From positions 62,001 to 126,000 of the forward strand of contig CAYOPZ010000004.1 of NCBI GenBank assembly GCA_964406005.1: a stretch of DNA of 64,000 bases. Reading direction: 5' to 3'. Position numbers and translations under genes: made by a program. A model generated the notes under the pieces. It was not told where the DNA came from and made no database searches. It saw only the letters and a program-made list of their open reading frames with translations. Each line of letters begins with the position of its first letter. Positions within the stretch are counted from its first letter, which is position 1. The stretch comes from CAYOPZ01 sp964406005. Lineage in GTDB: Bacteria > Bacteroidota > Bacteroidia > Bacteroidales > SM23-62. This document shows, piece by piece, positions 15,857 through 24,734 of the stretch.

Positions 15857-16258
15857 TCATATCAGGGCTATCATTTTAAGTATCTGGCCTTTGAAACAAT
15901 AAATGAAAAGCGCTGTTGTAAGTGCAATATCGACAGTGAGCAGGACTCTGTATGGCCTGGCTTTTAAATACCATAATGCTGTGACCGTCATTCTCTGAAC
16001 GAACTGGATCAGGAAGAATGCGAATATAAGGAGGCTGTCCTCGTTGTATGACCGTGCCGAATCCATATTCCCCCTGACCAACTCTGAAAATGCTCTTGAC
16101 ATTCCCGACGAGGGGGCCTGCATCCCGGTTATTTTTTCATACAGGGAAGGGAGGGGATAATTTGACCGCTCAACTGAAAAAAGGATTGAATAGGCAAAAA
16201 CCAGCAATATAATCACGGCCAGAATAAGATTGATTATCGGGTATGCTTTCCGGCTCAC
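15857..16258 (-). CDS. Small membrane protein, degenerate DUF2752 relative
   Basis: A 133-residue protein with three hydrophobic segments (residues about 9-29, 75-95 and 105-128). The middle part reads QAPSSGMSRAFSELVRGN, which parallels the DUF2752 signature CPxCGxTRAxxxLxxG but has no cysteines. A further alignment point is the A-x-x-YN segment after it. So it seems to be a divergent DUF2752 member that has lost the metal-like or disulfide cysteines. Function unknown. It is followed 47 bases downstream by the DUF4251 gene and preceded by the DUF4190 gene with an 18-base gap. Confidence 0.7.
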   Translation of the reverse strand: MSRKAYPIINLILAVIILLVFAYSILFSVERSNYPLPSLYEKITGMQAPSSGMSRAFSELVRGNMDSARSYNEDSLLIFAFFLIQFVQRMTVTALWYLKARPYRVLLTVDIALTTALFIYCFKGQILKMIALI

Positions 16259-16276
16259 AGAAGGATACTATGAAGC

Positions 16277-17005
16277 TTATTCCTCCCCTGTGTTCTCTTT
16301 GGACTTTTTCAGCTCTTCCTCGTATTTTTGCTGCAGTTTTTTGAATTGTTCCATTTGTTCTTCTGATAGCCTGGGGCCCGCCGCTGTGATCTTTGAGGCA
16401 AGTGCAACTGCCCTCGCCGATACTTTTGCATATTCGGCCAGGGCGGCAATGTTCCCCTCACCGGCTTTTTCTACAAGATCGGCATAGTCCTTGATGAGGT
16501 TCTCATAGGCATCCAGTACCTTCTCGAATTCCTCATCGCTGATTTCTTCTCCCCATTCGAAGTTCTCCCATTTCTCTTCCCATTCCAGATCTTCGAGTCT
16601 TTCTTCAAGATCCTCACCTGTCTGTTCGAAATGCTCTTCCATATCATCCATAATCCCTTCCATGTCATGCTGAAAATCTTCACTTATCTCATTAATGATT
16701 CTTTTACCCCCCATGTTCCACCAGTGTAAACCATCTGTTCCTAGATGTGCAAAGAACACCAGCCATAGCAGGGCTATAAATGTACCAGTGACGGATACTG
16801 AAAGCCCCCCTATGGACAGGCCTTTATTCCCGTTGGATTTGATGGCCTGTGAAAGACCGACCGCACTTAAAATGATTCCTGCAACACCGATTGCCAGCCC
16901 GAGTGGAGAAGTACATCCGAGGATGGCGAGCGGGATGGCCAGAATGCCCATAACCAGGCCCGCAATGCCCAGTCCCTGGCCGGCATTTGTCTTGACTTCT
17001 TCCAT
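16277..17005 (-). CDS. DUF4190-type membrane protein with acidic coiled segment
   Basis: A 242-residue protein. Residues about 10-80 hold two or three glycine/alanine-rich hydrophobic helices (GIAGLVMGILAIPLAILG, PLGLAIGVAGIILSAVG, TFIALLWLVFF) of the DUF4190 type. Residues about 100-160 are strongly acidic (many Glu, Asp and Trp), and the C-terminus (about 205-242) is a charged predicted helix. Function is unknown. It follows mutB by 69 bases in the same direction and could be read through from it. Confidence 0.8.
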   Translation of the reverse strand: MEEVKTNAGQGLGIAGLVMGILAIPLAILGCTSPLGLAIGVAGIILSAVGLSQAIKSNGNKGLSIGGLSVSVTGTFIALLWLVFFAHLGTDGLHWWNMGGKRIINEISEDFQHDMEGIMDDMEEHFEQTGEDLEERLEDLEWEEKWENFEWGEEISDEEFEKVLDAYENLIKDYADLVEKAGEGNIAALAEYAKVSARAVALASKITAAGPRLSEEQMEQFKKLQQKYEEELKKSKENTGEE

Positions 17006-17074
17006 GATATTGAATGTTTGATTGTGTTTACCCTCAAAGATATAAAAAACAAAGCTGCGAGTAAAGGCTGTACC

Positions 17075-19195
17075 TCATTCCTCCAGAAGAATTTCAAGGA
17101 TTTTTTGTGCCGCAACGGGAATGGAAGTCCCGGGACCAAAAATACCCATTACGCCGGCCCGGTACAGCGCATCATAATCCCGGGGGGGAATGACTCCTCC
17201 TGCAATGACCATAATATCCTCCCGGCCAAGTTTTTTAAGTCCCTCGATTACCTGTGGGATCAATGTTTTATGTCCGCCGGCAAGGCTTGAAACACCCAGT
17301 ATATGAACATCGTTTTCAACGGCCTGCCTGGCAACTTCTTCCGGCGTCTGGAACAGGGCCCCTATGTCAACATCGAAACCGATATCCGCATAACTGCTTG
17401 AAACTACCTTGGCCCCCCTGTCATGTCCGTCCTGACCCATCTTGGCGATCATGATACGGGGTTGCCTGCCCTCTTTTCGTGCAAATAATGCGACCATCTC
17501 CCTGGCGGACCGGAAGGTTTTATCATCAGTTGATTCTGAAGCATATACGCCGGAAACGGAGCGGATAACCGCTTTGTACCTGCCGAAAATCTTTTCAAGT
17601 GCAAAGGAGATTTCACCCAGGGAAGCCCGGCTTTTTGCAGCTTCAACCGACAGTTCGAGCAGGTTGCCGTTCCCGCCTGCCGCTTCTGTCAGTTTATTGA
17701 GGATCTGTTCCACCTCCCCGTTGTTTCTTTCCGATCTCAGTTTTTCGAGCCGTCTTACCTGGGCTTCCCTGACTGCTGAGTTGTTCACCTCAAGGATGTC
17801 GATCGGGTCCTCCTCCTCCAGCCTGTATTTGTTCACACCGACTATAATGTCCTTCCCCGAATCGATCCGGGCCTGTTTGCGTGCTGCTGCCTCCTCTATC
17901 CTCATCTTGGGCAGGCCTGTTTCAATGGCTTTTGCCATACCGCCCATATGCTCGATTTCTTCAATCAGCTTCCAGGCCTTCCCTGCAAGCTGGTCTGTAA
18001 GGGCTTCCACGTAGCAGGATCCGGCCCAGGGATCAATGGCACGGCAGATATCCGTTTCCTCCTGCAGGTAGATTTGGGTGTTCCTCGCAATTCTTGCTGA
18101 AAAATCCGTGGGCAGGGCAATGGCTTCGTCCAGGGCATTTGTATGAAGGCTTTGGGTATGCCCGAGTACGGCTGCCAGGGCCTCGGTACAGGTCCTGATG
18201 ACGTTGTTGTAAGGATCCTGTTCCGTAAGGCTCCAGCCTGAGGTCTGACAGTGAGCCCGCATTGCAAGGGATTTTGGATTTTTCGGCCGGAACCGTGAGA
18301 CAAGACTGGCCCACAGCAGCCTTGCGGCACGCATTTTTGCGATTTCCATGAAATGATTCATTCCCGTTGCCCAGAAGAATGAAATCCTGGGTGCGAAGGA
18401 ATCGATGTCAAGCCCGGCATTCACTCCGGTACGCAGGTATTCCAGCCCGTCTGCAAGTGTATATGCCAGTTCCAGGTCGGCCGTTGCCCCGGCTTCCTGC
18501 ATATGGTAGCCGGACACGCTGATGGAATTGAACCTGGGCATATGTGCTGAAATGTACTTGAAAATATCCGCAATGATTCTCATTGATGGCCCGGGAGGAT
18601 AGATATAGGTATTCCTCACCATGAATTCCTTCAGTATGTCATTCTGTATGGTGCCGCTCAGGCGGTCGGGCGGGACTCCCTGTTCGAGACCGGTCACGAT
18701 ATAAAAGGCCAGCACGGGCAGCACCGCACCGTTCATGGTCATGGATACGGACATTTGATCCAGCGGAATACCGTCGAAAAGGATTTTCATATCCAGTACG
18801 GAGTCTATCGCAACCCCCGCTTTGCCAACGTCGCCGGAAACCCTTTCATGATCTGAATCGTACCCCCGGTGGGTCGCCAGGTCAAAGGCGATGGAAAGCC
18901 CTTTCTGTCCGGAAGCAAGGTTTCTCCTGTAAAAAGCATTGGATTCCTCCGCGGTCGAAAAACCCGCATATTGCCTTATGGTCCAGGGATGCAATACATA
19001 CATTGTCGAATAGGGTCCATGGAGGAAAGGGGGTATACCGGCAGCATAATTCAAATGCTCCATCCCGGCAAGGTCTTCCTTGCTGTAAGCATTTTTTACC
19101 CTGATATGCTCGGGAGTAAGCCAGTCGGATGTTGCCTGCCGGTTGCCGCCTGGCCTGGTTTTTCTGATATCGATATTTCTGAAGTCGGGCCTCAT
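17075..19195 (-). CDS. mutB: Methylmalonyl-CoA mutase, large (catalytic, B12-binding) subunit
   Basis: A 706-residue catalytic subunit that interconverts succinyl-CoA and (R)-methylmalonyl-CoA with adenosylcobalamin. The N-terminal TIM barrel includes TMYVLHPWTIRQYAGFSTAE and the substrate-channel segments; the C-terminal cobalamin domain has the base-off motif GQDGHDRGAK (DxHxxG), then VSSLAGGHKT and IAGGVIPP. I start at MRPDFRNIDI (19195), 16 bases after the mutA stop; a longer frame would overlap mutA. The mutA-mutB pair is one transcription unit and supports succinate-propionate metabolism. No epimerase or MeaB-type chaperone gene lies in the window. Confidence 0.97.
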   Translation of the reverse strand: MRPDFRNIDIRKTRPGGNRQATSDWLTPEHIRVKNAYSKEDLAGMEHLNYAAGIPPFLHGPYSTMYVLHPWTIRQYAGFSTAEESNAFYRRNLASGQKGLSIAFDLATHRGYDSDHERVSGDVGKAGVAIDSVLDMKILFDGIPLDQMSVSMTMNGAVLPVLAFYIVTGLEQGVPPDRLSGTIQNDILKEFMVRNTYIYPPGPSMRIIADIFKYISAHMPRFNSISVSGYHMQEAGATADLELAYTLADGLEYLRTGVNAGLDIDSFAPRISFFWATGMNHFMEIAKMRAARLLWASLVSRFRPKNPKSLAMRAHCQTSGWSLTEQDPYNNVIRTCTEALAAVLGHTQSLHTNALDEAIALPTDFSARIARNTQIYLQEETDICRAIDPWAGSCYVEALTDQLAGKAWKLIEEIEHMGGMAKAIETGLPKMRIEEAAARKQARIDSGKDIIVGVNKYRLEEEDPIDILEVNNSAVREAQVRRLEKLRSERNNGEVEQILNKLTEAAGGNGNLLELSVEAAKSRASLGEISFALEKIFGRYKAVIRSVSGVYASESTDDKTFRSAREMVALFARKEGRQPRIMIAKMGQDGHDRGAKVVSSSYADIGFDVDIGALFQTPEEVARQAVENDVHILGVSSLAGGHKTLIPQVIEGLKKLGREDIMVIAGGVIPPRDYDALYRAGVMGIFGPGTSIPVAAQKILEILLEE

Positions 19196-19211
19196 TTGTT
19201 TTTGTACCGTT

Positions 19212-21098
19212 TCAAATACCCAGCAATTTCTGGAAATTTGCAAGCTCCTTCAGCACGTTGGAATGCTCATGTATATAATGTTCGTAACCGGCTTCCTCCA
19301 GCATGCCGGTATGGTCCACCGGATCACCGGCAATGACAAGCATGCATTTTCCCTTCAGGCGGCGGGCGACGTCTTTTGCATAAACCGGGTATTCGTCATC
19401 GGCACAGCAAAGCACCACAATATCAGCCCTTGCGTTCAGTGCTTTTTCAGCACCTTCTTTTGAGGAAGCGAAACCGGTATTGTCCAGCACCCTGAAGCCT
19501 GCACATGCATAAAAATTACAGGCGAATGTTGCACGTGCCCTTCGCATGGCCAGGTTGCCGAGTGTAAGCATGAATACTACGGGTTTCTTTCCATGATGAT
19601 GTTCTGTTTTCAGCCGGAGCTTTTCAAATTCCTCACCGCTGCGCGACCGGAAAAGGGGATCTACGGTTTTTTTGTTTTCTGGATGGACAGGTTCTGTATC
19701 AACTGCCGGATCGATTTTCCCGCTTATTTCTTCCTCGAAATCCGGATATTGATTGGTACCCAGAAGAATAACCTTCCGGGTTGCGAAACGTTCCCTCCTT
19801 TGTCTGCGCACTTTGTCGACAGAATCCTGGATGAATCCCTGGGTCAGTGATTCGTAGAAGCCACCCTTTTCCTCAATGTCGAGGAAAAGTTCCCATGCTT
19901 TTGAAATCAGGGAATCCGTAAGGTTTTCAATATAATAGGAACCGGAAGAGGGATCAATGACCTTGTCCAGCCATGCCTCTTCTTTAAGAATGATCTGGGT
20001 GTTCCTGGCAATTCTTTCCGATCGTGTGTCGGGTTGTTTATATGCGGTGTCAAATGAGCTCACCTCCAGTGAGTCGGTACCCCCGATAATGGCGGCCATG
20101 GAACTTGTCGTTGTACGCAGTATATTGACGTAGGGATCATAGAGCGACTGTGTCCATGAAGAGGAAGAGGTATGGATGAACATGGCAGCCGCTTCAGCCG
20201 TCCCGGGGTCGTATGCCTCAGCAATTTTTGACCAGAGGTATCTTGCTGCCCTGTGTTTGGCAATGACCATAAAAAAACTTGTCGCTGCGCAGTACTGGAA
20301 CTGTATCCTGGGAAGAATATCCGCAATCTTCATGCCCATCCCGGTAAGCCGTGCAAGATATTCGTTGCCAAGGGACAGCGTCAGGGCCAGCTCCTGAGTG
20401 ATGGATCCCCCGGCATCGTGAAACAGGTCACCCCCGACGTGTATTACACGGAACAGGGGCAGCTCCCGGCATGCAAGCCCGGTGCAGGCCTTCAGCTCAT
20501 TCATGTCCGTGGCCAGGTCTTTCCGGAAATTTCCCCTGGCGGCCAGTTTTCCAAGGGGATCAACGGTCACACTGCCTCTGACCTGCATGGGATCCGTGCC
20601 GGATCCGGATATGGCCCGGATCAGTTCCTCCAGGAATTCGCTGTAATGGTCATCCAGGATAAAATTCACCACGATTTCATCAAGGCTGATATCCTGCAGC
20701 AATATCCGGAGGCTGTCCATGCCCTGAACATCGCTGCCTGTTATGTCGAATCCGAGGGATGTGGCCCCCCCGTATATTGCCTTCAGGGCTTTCCTGTTGG
20801 CTTCATGCGGATCACGCACCTTCACCTCCTGCCTGATCAGCCACCTGTTATCTGCGGCCTTTGCACTGCGCAGAAAGGGGAAACGGCCGGGCTCAGATTC
20901 GACAAGATAATCCAGTTTTTCCAGGTCTTCCATCCTGTAGAACGGGTTTACGTCAAATCCGTCGAGTGTATGCCAGACCAGGTTATCATGGTAATCTGCG
21001 CCATTCAGGTCTTCCCGTATCTTTTCTTTCCACGCACCGGTCGGAACGGCAGGGAAATCCTTATACGGCCTTTCTCTTCCTGAGCGTTCTGTTCCCAT
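19212..21098 (-). CDS. mutA: Methylmalonyl-CoA mutase, small (non-catalytic) subunit
   Basis: A 628-residue partner of MutB in the heterodimeric form of the enzyme. The barrel domain resembles MutB (for example YYIENLTDSL and RIARNTQIILKEEAW), while the C-terminal domain has GNLAMRRARATF where MutB has the DxHxxG cobalamin motif, so it cannot bind B12 in the base-off mode. This is normal for the small subunit. It is directly upstream of mutB and lies 69 bases downstream of fumC on the minus strand. Confidence 0.95.
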   Translation of the reverse strand: MGTERSGRERPYKDFPAVPTGAWKEKIREDLNGADYHDNLVWHTLDGFDVNPFYRMEDLEKLDYLVESEPGRFPFLRSAKAADNRWLIRQEVKVRDPHEANRKALKAIYGGATSLGFDITGSDVQGMDSLRILLQDISLDEIVVNFILDDHYSEFLEELIRAISGSGTDPMQVRGSVTVDPLGKLAARGNFRKDLATDMNELKACTGLACRELPLFRVIHVGGDLFHDAGGSITQELALTLSLGNEYLARLTGMGMKIADILPRIQFQYCAATSFFMVIAKHRAARYLWSKIAEAYDPGTAEAAAMFIHTSSSSWTQSLYDPYVNILRTTTSSMAAIIGGTDSLEVSSFDTAYKQPDTRSERIARNTQIILKEEAWLDKVIDPSSGSYYIENLTDSLISKAWELFLDIEEKGGFYESLTQGFIQDSVDKVRRQRRERFATRKVILLGTNQYPDFEEEISGKIDPAVDTEPVHPENKKTVDPLFRSRSGEEFEKLRLKTEHHHGKKPVVFMLTLGNLAMRRARATFACNFYACAGFRVLDNTGFASSKEGAEKALNARADIVVLCCADDEYPVYAKDVARRLKGKCMLVIAGDPVDHTGMLEEAGYEHYIHEHSNVLKELANFQKLLGI

Positions 21099-21167
21099 TT
21101 GAAGGAATTAAATAGAAGTGCAAATTTAAAAGATTTCTCTGAAGCGGGGACAATGACATAAGTCAGG

Positions 21168-22553
21168 CTATCCTGTCATTTTTTTCGGGTCCACCCATTT
21201 GTCGAATTCTTTCTCTGTGACATATCCAAGCTCAAGGGCCGCCTTTCGAAGGGTTGTATTTTCAGAATAGGCTTTTTTTGCGATTTCGGCGGCTTTTTCA
21301 TAACCGATATGGGTATTCAGCGCGGTTACAAGCATAAGTGAATTTTCCAGGTTTTTGCCGATCACTTCTGAATTGGCCAGGATTCCCTTGACACAGTTGT
21401 TATTGAAGGAGACGCATGCATCCCCCAGCAGTCTTGCAGAATCGAGAAGGGCAGAGATCATTACGGGTTTGAATACGTTCAGTTCGAAATGTCCGTTCAT
21501 TCCTCCCGCGGTTACGGTGACATCGTTGCCGATGACCTGTGCGCACACCATGGTCAGCGCTTCTGCCTGGGTCGGATTTACCTTGCCCGGCATGATGGAT
21601 GAACCAGGTTCATTGGCAGGCAGGACGAGCTCTCCGATACCGCTCCTCGGGCCGGAACCCAGCACCCGGATGTCGTTCCCGATCTTCATCAGGCTTACGG
21701 CCAGCCGTTTCAATGCACCTGAAGTTTCAACCACGGCGTCGTGTGCGGCAAGCGATTCGAATTTATTTGGTGCCGTGATAAAAGGATATCCGGTCAGTCC
21801 GGAGATCTTTGAAGCCACAAGGGAAGCATACCCTTTAGGGGTATTGATCCCGGTACCGACCGCGGTTCCGCCGAGAGCAATCTCGGCGAGATGCGGCAAG
21901 GTGTTTTCCAGCGCTTTTATGCCGTGGTCGAGCTGGGAAACGTATCCCGAGAACTCCTGCCCGAGGGTCAGGGGGGTTGCGTCCATCCAGTGTGTGCGCC
22001 CTATTTTTACAATATCCCTGAATTCCCCGGCTTTCCTGTCCAGGGTTTCCCTCAGCTTTTTCACTCCTGGAAGGGTGGTTTTCGCCACCATGGTATAGGC
22101 TGCGATATGCATGGCTGTCGGAAAGGTATCGTTGGAAGACTGGGATTTGTTCACATCGTCGTTGGGATGTATGAACCGGGTGCCCTCGCCCAGCTTGTTT
22201 CCCTGCAACACATGTGCCCTGTTCGCGATTACTTCGTTAGTATTCATATTCGACTGGGTACCGGACCCCGTCTGGTAGATGACAAGCGGGAACTGGTCGT
22301 CCAGCTTTCCTTCCAGTATCTCATCACAGACCTGTGCGATCAGGCCGGCCTTGTCTTCGGACAGCACTCCCAGTTCAAGGTTTGCAAGGGCGGCAGCCTT
22401 CTTCAGGCAGGCGAATGCACGGATGATCTCGACCGGCATTTTCCGGTCACCGATCCTGAAATTGTTAAGGGATCTCTGGGTCTGTGCGCCCCAATACTTG
22501 TCGGATGGAACCTCCACGGGCCCCATGGTATCCTTTTCAATGCGAAAGTTCAT
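21168..22553 (-). CDS. fumC: Class II fumarate hydratase
   Basis: A 461-residue enzyme of the fumarase/aspartase superfamily that hydrates fumarate to malate. Clear motifs are TQRSLNNFRIG near the N-terminus, GSGTQSNMNTNEVIANRA, NKSQSSNDTFPTAMH, GRTHWMDATPLTLGQE, and the signature GSSIMPGKVNPTQ. The THWMDATP form agrees with fumarase rather than aspartase. It lies upstream of mutA on the same strand, which links the C4-dicarboxylate and methylmalonyl-CoA steps in a succinate/propionate scheme. Confidence 0.96.
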   Translation of the reverse strand: MNFRIEKDTMGPVEVPSDKYWGAQTQRSLNNFRIGDRKMPVEIIRAFACLKKAAALANLELGVLSEDKAGLIAQVCDEILEGKLDDQFPLVIYQTGSGTQSNMNTNEVIANRAHVLQGNKLGEGTRFIHPNDDVNKSQSSNDTFPTAMHIAAYTMVAKTTLPGVKKLRETLDRKAGEFRDIVKIGRTHWMDATPLTLGQEFSGYVSQLDHGIKALENTLPHLAEIALGGTAVGTGINTPKGYASLVASKISGLTGYPFITAPNKFESLAAHDAVVETSGALKRLAVSLMKIGNDIRVLGSGPRSGIGELVLPANEPGSSIMPGKVNPTQAEALTMVCAQVIGNDVTVTAGGMNGHFELNVFKPVMISALLDSARLLGDACVSFNNNCVKGILANSEVIGKNLENSLMLVTALNTHIGYEKAAEIAKKAYSENTTLRKAALELGYVTEKEFDKWVDPKKMTG

Positions 22554-22574
22554 GGTTCGGGGTTTTTTATGGGA

Positions 22575-23054
22575 TTATTTTGTGAGTATTTTCGCCAGGA
22601 AATAAGTGACGTAAACGTTTCCGTTCCCGTCTGTTACAGCCCCGGGGCCGGACTGCACGAAATCATCCAGGAGAATCACATTGGTCGCAGAGTCTGCGAT
22701 CCAGTATTCCACGAGCAGGCGGGCATAAAGCGTATCCATACTACCGGTAAATGATGTGTTGATCACTTTCAGGTTCGAAGGGTTCCAGTGATCCTGTATG
22801 GTGCCGAGACGTTCATAGATACCCGTGGATTCATCCCCCGAATTTTTCCAGGCAGTGCTTTGCTCACGTGCTTCTATGAAAATGTCTTGAAAGAAAACCA
22901 GTTCATTGAGCCCCTCCGATTTCCGGTAGTCGCTTACAAGGTCGTGAACCCTGGTTTCAAAGGGAGTGACCTGGTAAAAGGGTTCTTTATTCTTTTCACA
23001 TGAGATAACCAAGATGCCCAGCAGCAGCAGTAAAAAAAGGCGCGAAACTTTCAT
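22575..23054 (-). CDS. Lipoprotein with a divergent CAP/SCP-like domain
   Basis: About 159 residues starting MKVSRLFLLLLLGILVISC, a clear lipoprotein signal peptide with a cysteine at about residue 19. The mature part has a CAP-like start (RVHDLVSDYRKSEGLNEL) and a later FTGSMDTLYARLLVEYW segment, with a final strand NVYVTYFLAKI. Such proteins often occur in the bacterial envelope; the function here is unknown. It is followed 21 bases downstream by fumC. An upstream-extended frame to 23138 is rejected because it precedes the signal peptide. Confidence 0.8.
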   Translation of the reverse strand: MKVSRLFLLLLLGILVISCEKNKEPFYQVTPFETRVHDLVSDYRKSEGLNELVFFQDIFIEAREQSTAWKNSGDESTGIYERLGTIQDHWNPSNLKVINTSFTGSMDTLYARLLVEYWIADSATNVILLDDFVQSGPGAVTDGNGNVYVTYFLAKILTK

Positions 23055-23148
23055 AATCTGACTTTTAATCGTGTTCAAATTTACAATAAATAATCCATTG
23101 TTCCAGCCTTCCGGTCCGTGGGCACGGAGTTCCGGCATGTTTCATACA

Positions 23149-24238
23149 TTACGTACCGCCGAACTGCATCAGGTACGCCTTGATGAAATCATTGAGATTT
23201 CCGTCAAGCACATCGTTCACATTCCCGGTTTCGAAATTCGTGCGAACGTCCTTGACCATTTTATAAGGGTGTAGGACATAGTTTCGGATCTGCGAGCCCC
23301 ATTCGATCTTTTTCTTTTGTCCCTCGATCTCCGCCTGCTTTTCCTTCCGGGCCCGGATCTCAAGTTCATACAGGTGTGATTTCAGGATCCGCATGGCATT
23401 TTCCTTGTTTTTCAGTTGTGACCGGGTCTCCTGGTTCTCGATCACAATTCCGGTGGGCTGGTGCCTGAGCCTTACGGCCGTTTCCACCTTATTGACATTT
23501 TGCCCCCCTGCCCCGCTTGACCGGTATGTTTCCCATGTGATTTCCGAGGGATTGATGACGATTTCTATGGATTCATCGGCCACGGGCGATACGAAGACGG
23601 AAGCGAAGGAAGTATGGCGCCGGTTTGCAGAATCGAAGGGAGAAAGGCGGACCAGCCTGTGGACGCCGTTCTCGCTTTTCAGATAACCATAGGCAAACTC
23701 TCCGCTGAATTCCAGGGTGACGGTTTTTATGCCTGCTTCGTCTCCGGGCAGGTAATCTATTTCACGCACCTTGTAATTGTTTCGTTCCCCGAAGCGAATG
23801 TACATCCGCATCAGCATTTCGGCCCAATCCTGGCTTTCGGTGCCGCCGGCGCCGGGATTGATCTTCAGCAATGCACCGAGTTCATCCTCCCGGGCCTGCA
23901 GCATGTTCCGCGATTCCAGGTTCTCGATCCGCTTCAGCGCTTCCCTGTATTGTACCTCTACCTCGGATTCTTCAGCTTCGCCTTCATTGAGAAAATCCAC
24001 CAGTACGTTCAGGTCTTCCACACTTGACCTGACCTGGTCATATGCCTGGGTCCAGGATTTCAGTTTTGAGATTTTCCTGAGCGTCTGTTCCGCCGATTGC
24101 GGATCATTCCAGAATTCCGGGGATTGTGTGATTTTTTCCGCCTCCCGGATACGGGTTAGTTTTTCATCGAGGTCAAAGATGCCTCCTCAGCGCCTGCTCG
24201 CGCTTCACCAGGTCCTTGATTTGTTCCGCAGTGATCAT
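23149..24238 (-). CDS. prfB: Peptide chain release factor 2, programmed +1 frameshift
   Basis: The gene is in two frames. The first 21 codons start at 24238 (MITAEQIKDLVKREQ...) and end at CTT TGA (24178-24173). Skipping one base, CTT is followed by GAC and the second frame runs to 23149, giving a 362-residue protein. An AGGAGG sequence lies just before the CTT TGA site, exactly as in the known autoregulatory +1 shift of RF2 genes. SPF is the stop-codon-reading tripeptide of RF2 and GAGGQNVNKVETAVRL carries GGQ. It recognises UGA/UAA and its own level controls the shift. This is not a mutation. Confidence 0.96.
24170..24190 (-). promoter_or_regulatory. prfB programmed frameshift site
   Basis: On the minus strand, AGGAGG then CAT CTT TGA C. 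The internal Shine-Dalgarno-like sequence is three bases before CTT, and slow decoding of the UGA stop by RF2 lets the ribosome slip +1 onto the GAC frame. Shift point is after base 24176 on the minus strand. Confidence 0.93.
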
Positions 24239-24278
24239 ATTGTTTCAATCTTTCATTGATATTGCAAAAATAATAATC

Positions 24279-24734
24279 TTACGTCAAACCGGAATCGAGT
24301 ATTTTCCGGATCAGCCCGGATTCATAGCCTCTCTGCTGTCCGAACCGGAACAGTCTGTTCCGGATATCCCATTTATCCCCGGGCTGAAGGATTTTCTTTT
24401 TCCCGGCAAGTTCCTTTCTGATCATCTCTTCATACAGGTCGGGCTCGATGTCGTCGAGTGCATGTTCGATGATCTCTTCCGGGATCTTTTTCTGATGGAG
24501 CATATACCGTATCTTGATCCTGCCCCATTTGTTGAATCTCATTTTGTCACCTGCATACACACCGGCAAACCTTTGTTCATTGATGAAATCCTCATATTCA
24601 AGAACAGAAATGACCTTGTCTGCATCCCGGCGGCTGAGTTTGTATTTCATAAGTTTTTCCAGGACCTCGCTTTTGCATCTTTCCTGCCTGCTGCAAAGCT
24701 TCATAGCATATTTCAGGGCTTCATTGTAATTCAT
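24279..24734 (-). CDS. recX: RecX family regulatory protein
   Basis: About 151 residues, mostly alpha-helical, with typical repeats of the RecX fold: AMKLCSRQERCKSEVLEKL, VLEYEDFINEQRFAGVYAGD, and GRIKIRYMLHQKKIP. RecX binds and controls RecA filaments. The first in-frame ATG gives 155 residues, but the ATG at 24734 overlaps the prmC stop as ATGA, which argues for translational coupling; I take that start. The gene is therefore in an operon prmC-recX with prfB downstream. Confidence 0.92.
   Translation of the reverse strand: MNYNEALKYAMKLCSRQERCKSEVLEKLMKYKLSRRDADKVISVLEYEDFINEQRFAGVYAGDKMRFNKWGRIKIRYMLHQKKIPEEIIEHALDDIEPDLYEEMIRKELAGKKKILQPGDKWDIRNRLFRFGQQRGYESGLIRKILDSGLT

Noticed and set aside
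20253..21083. 276-codon plus-strand open frame inside mutA
   Set aside because: Shadow of the mutA coding sequence on the other strand; composition follows from the mutA codons.
24022..24238. prfB considered as a frameshifted pseudogene
   Set aside because: The CTT TGA C site with an upstream AGGAGG is the known programmed shift; both frames are otherwise intact.
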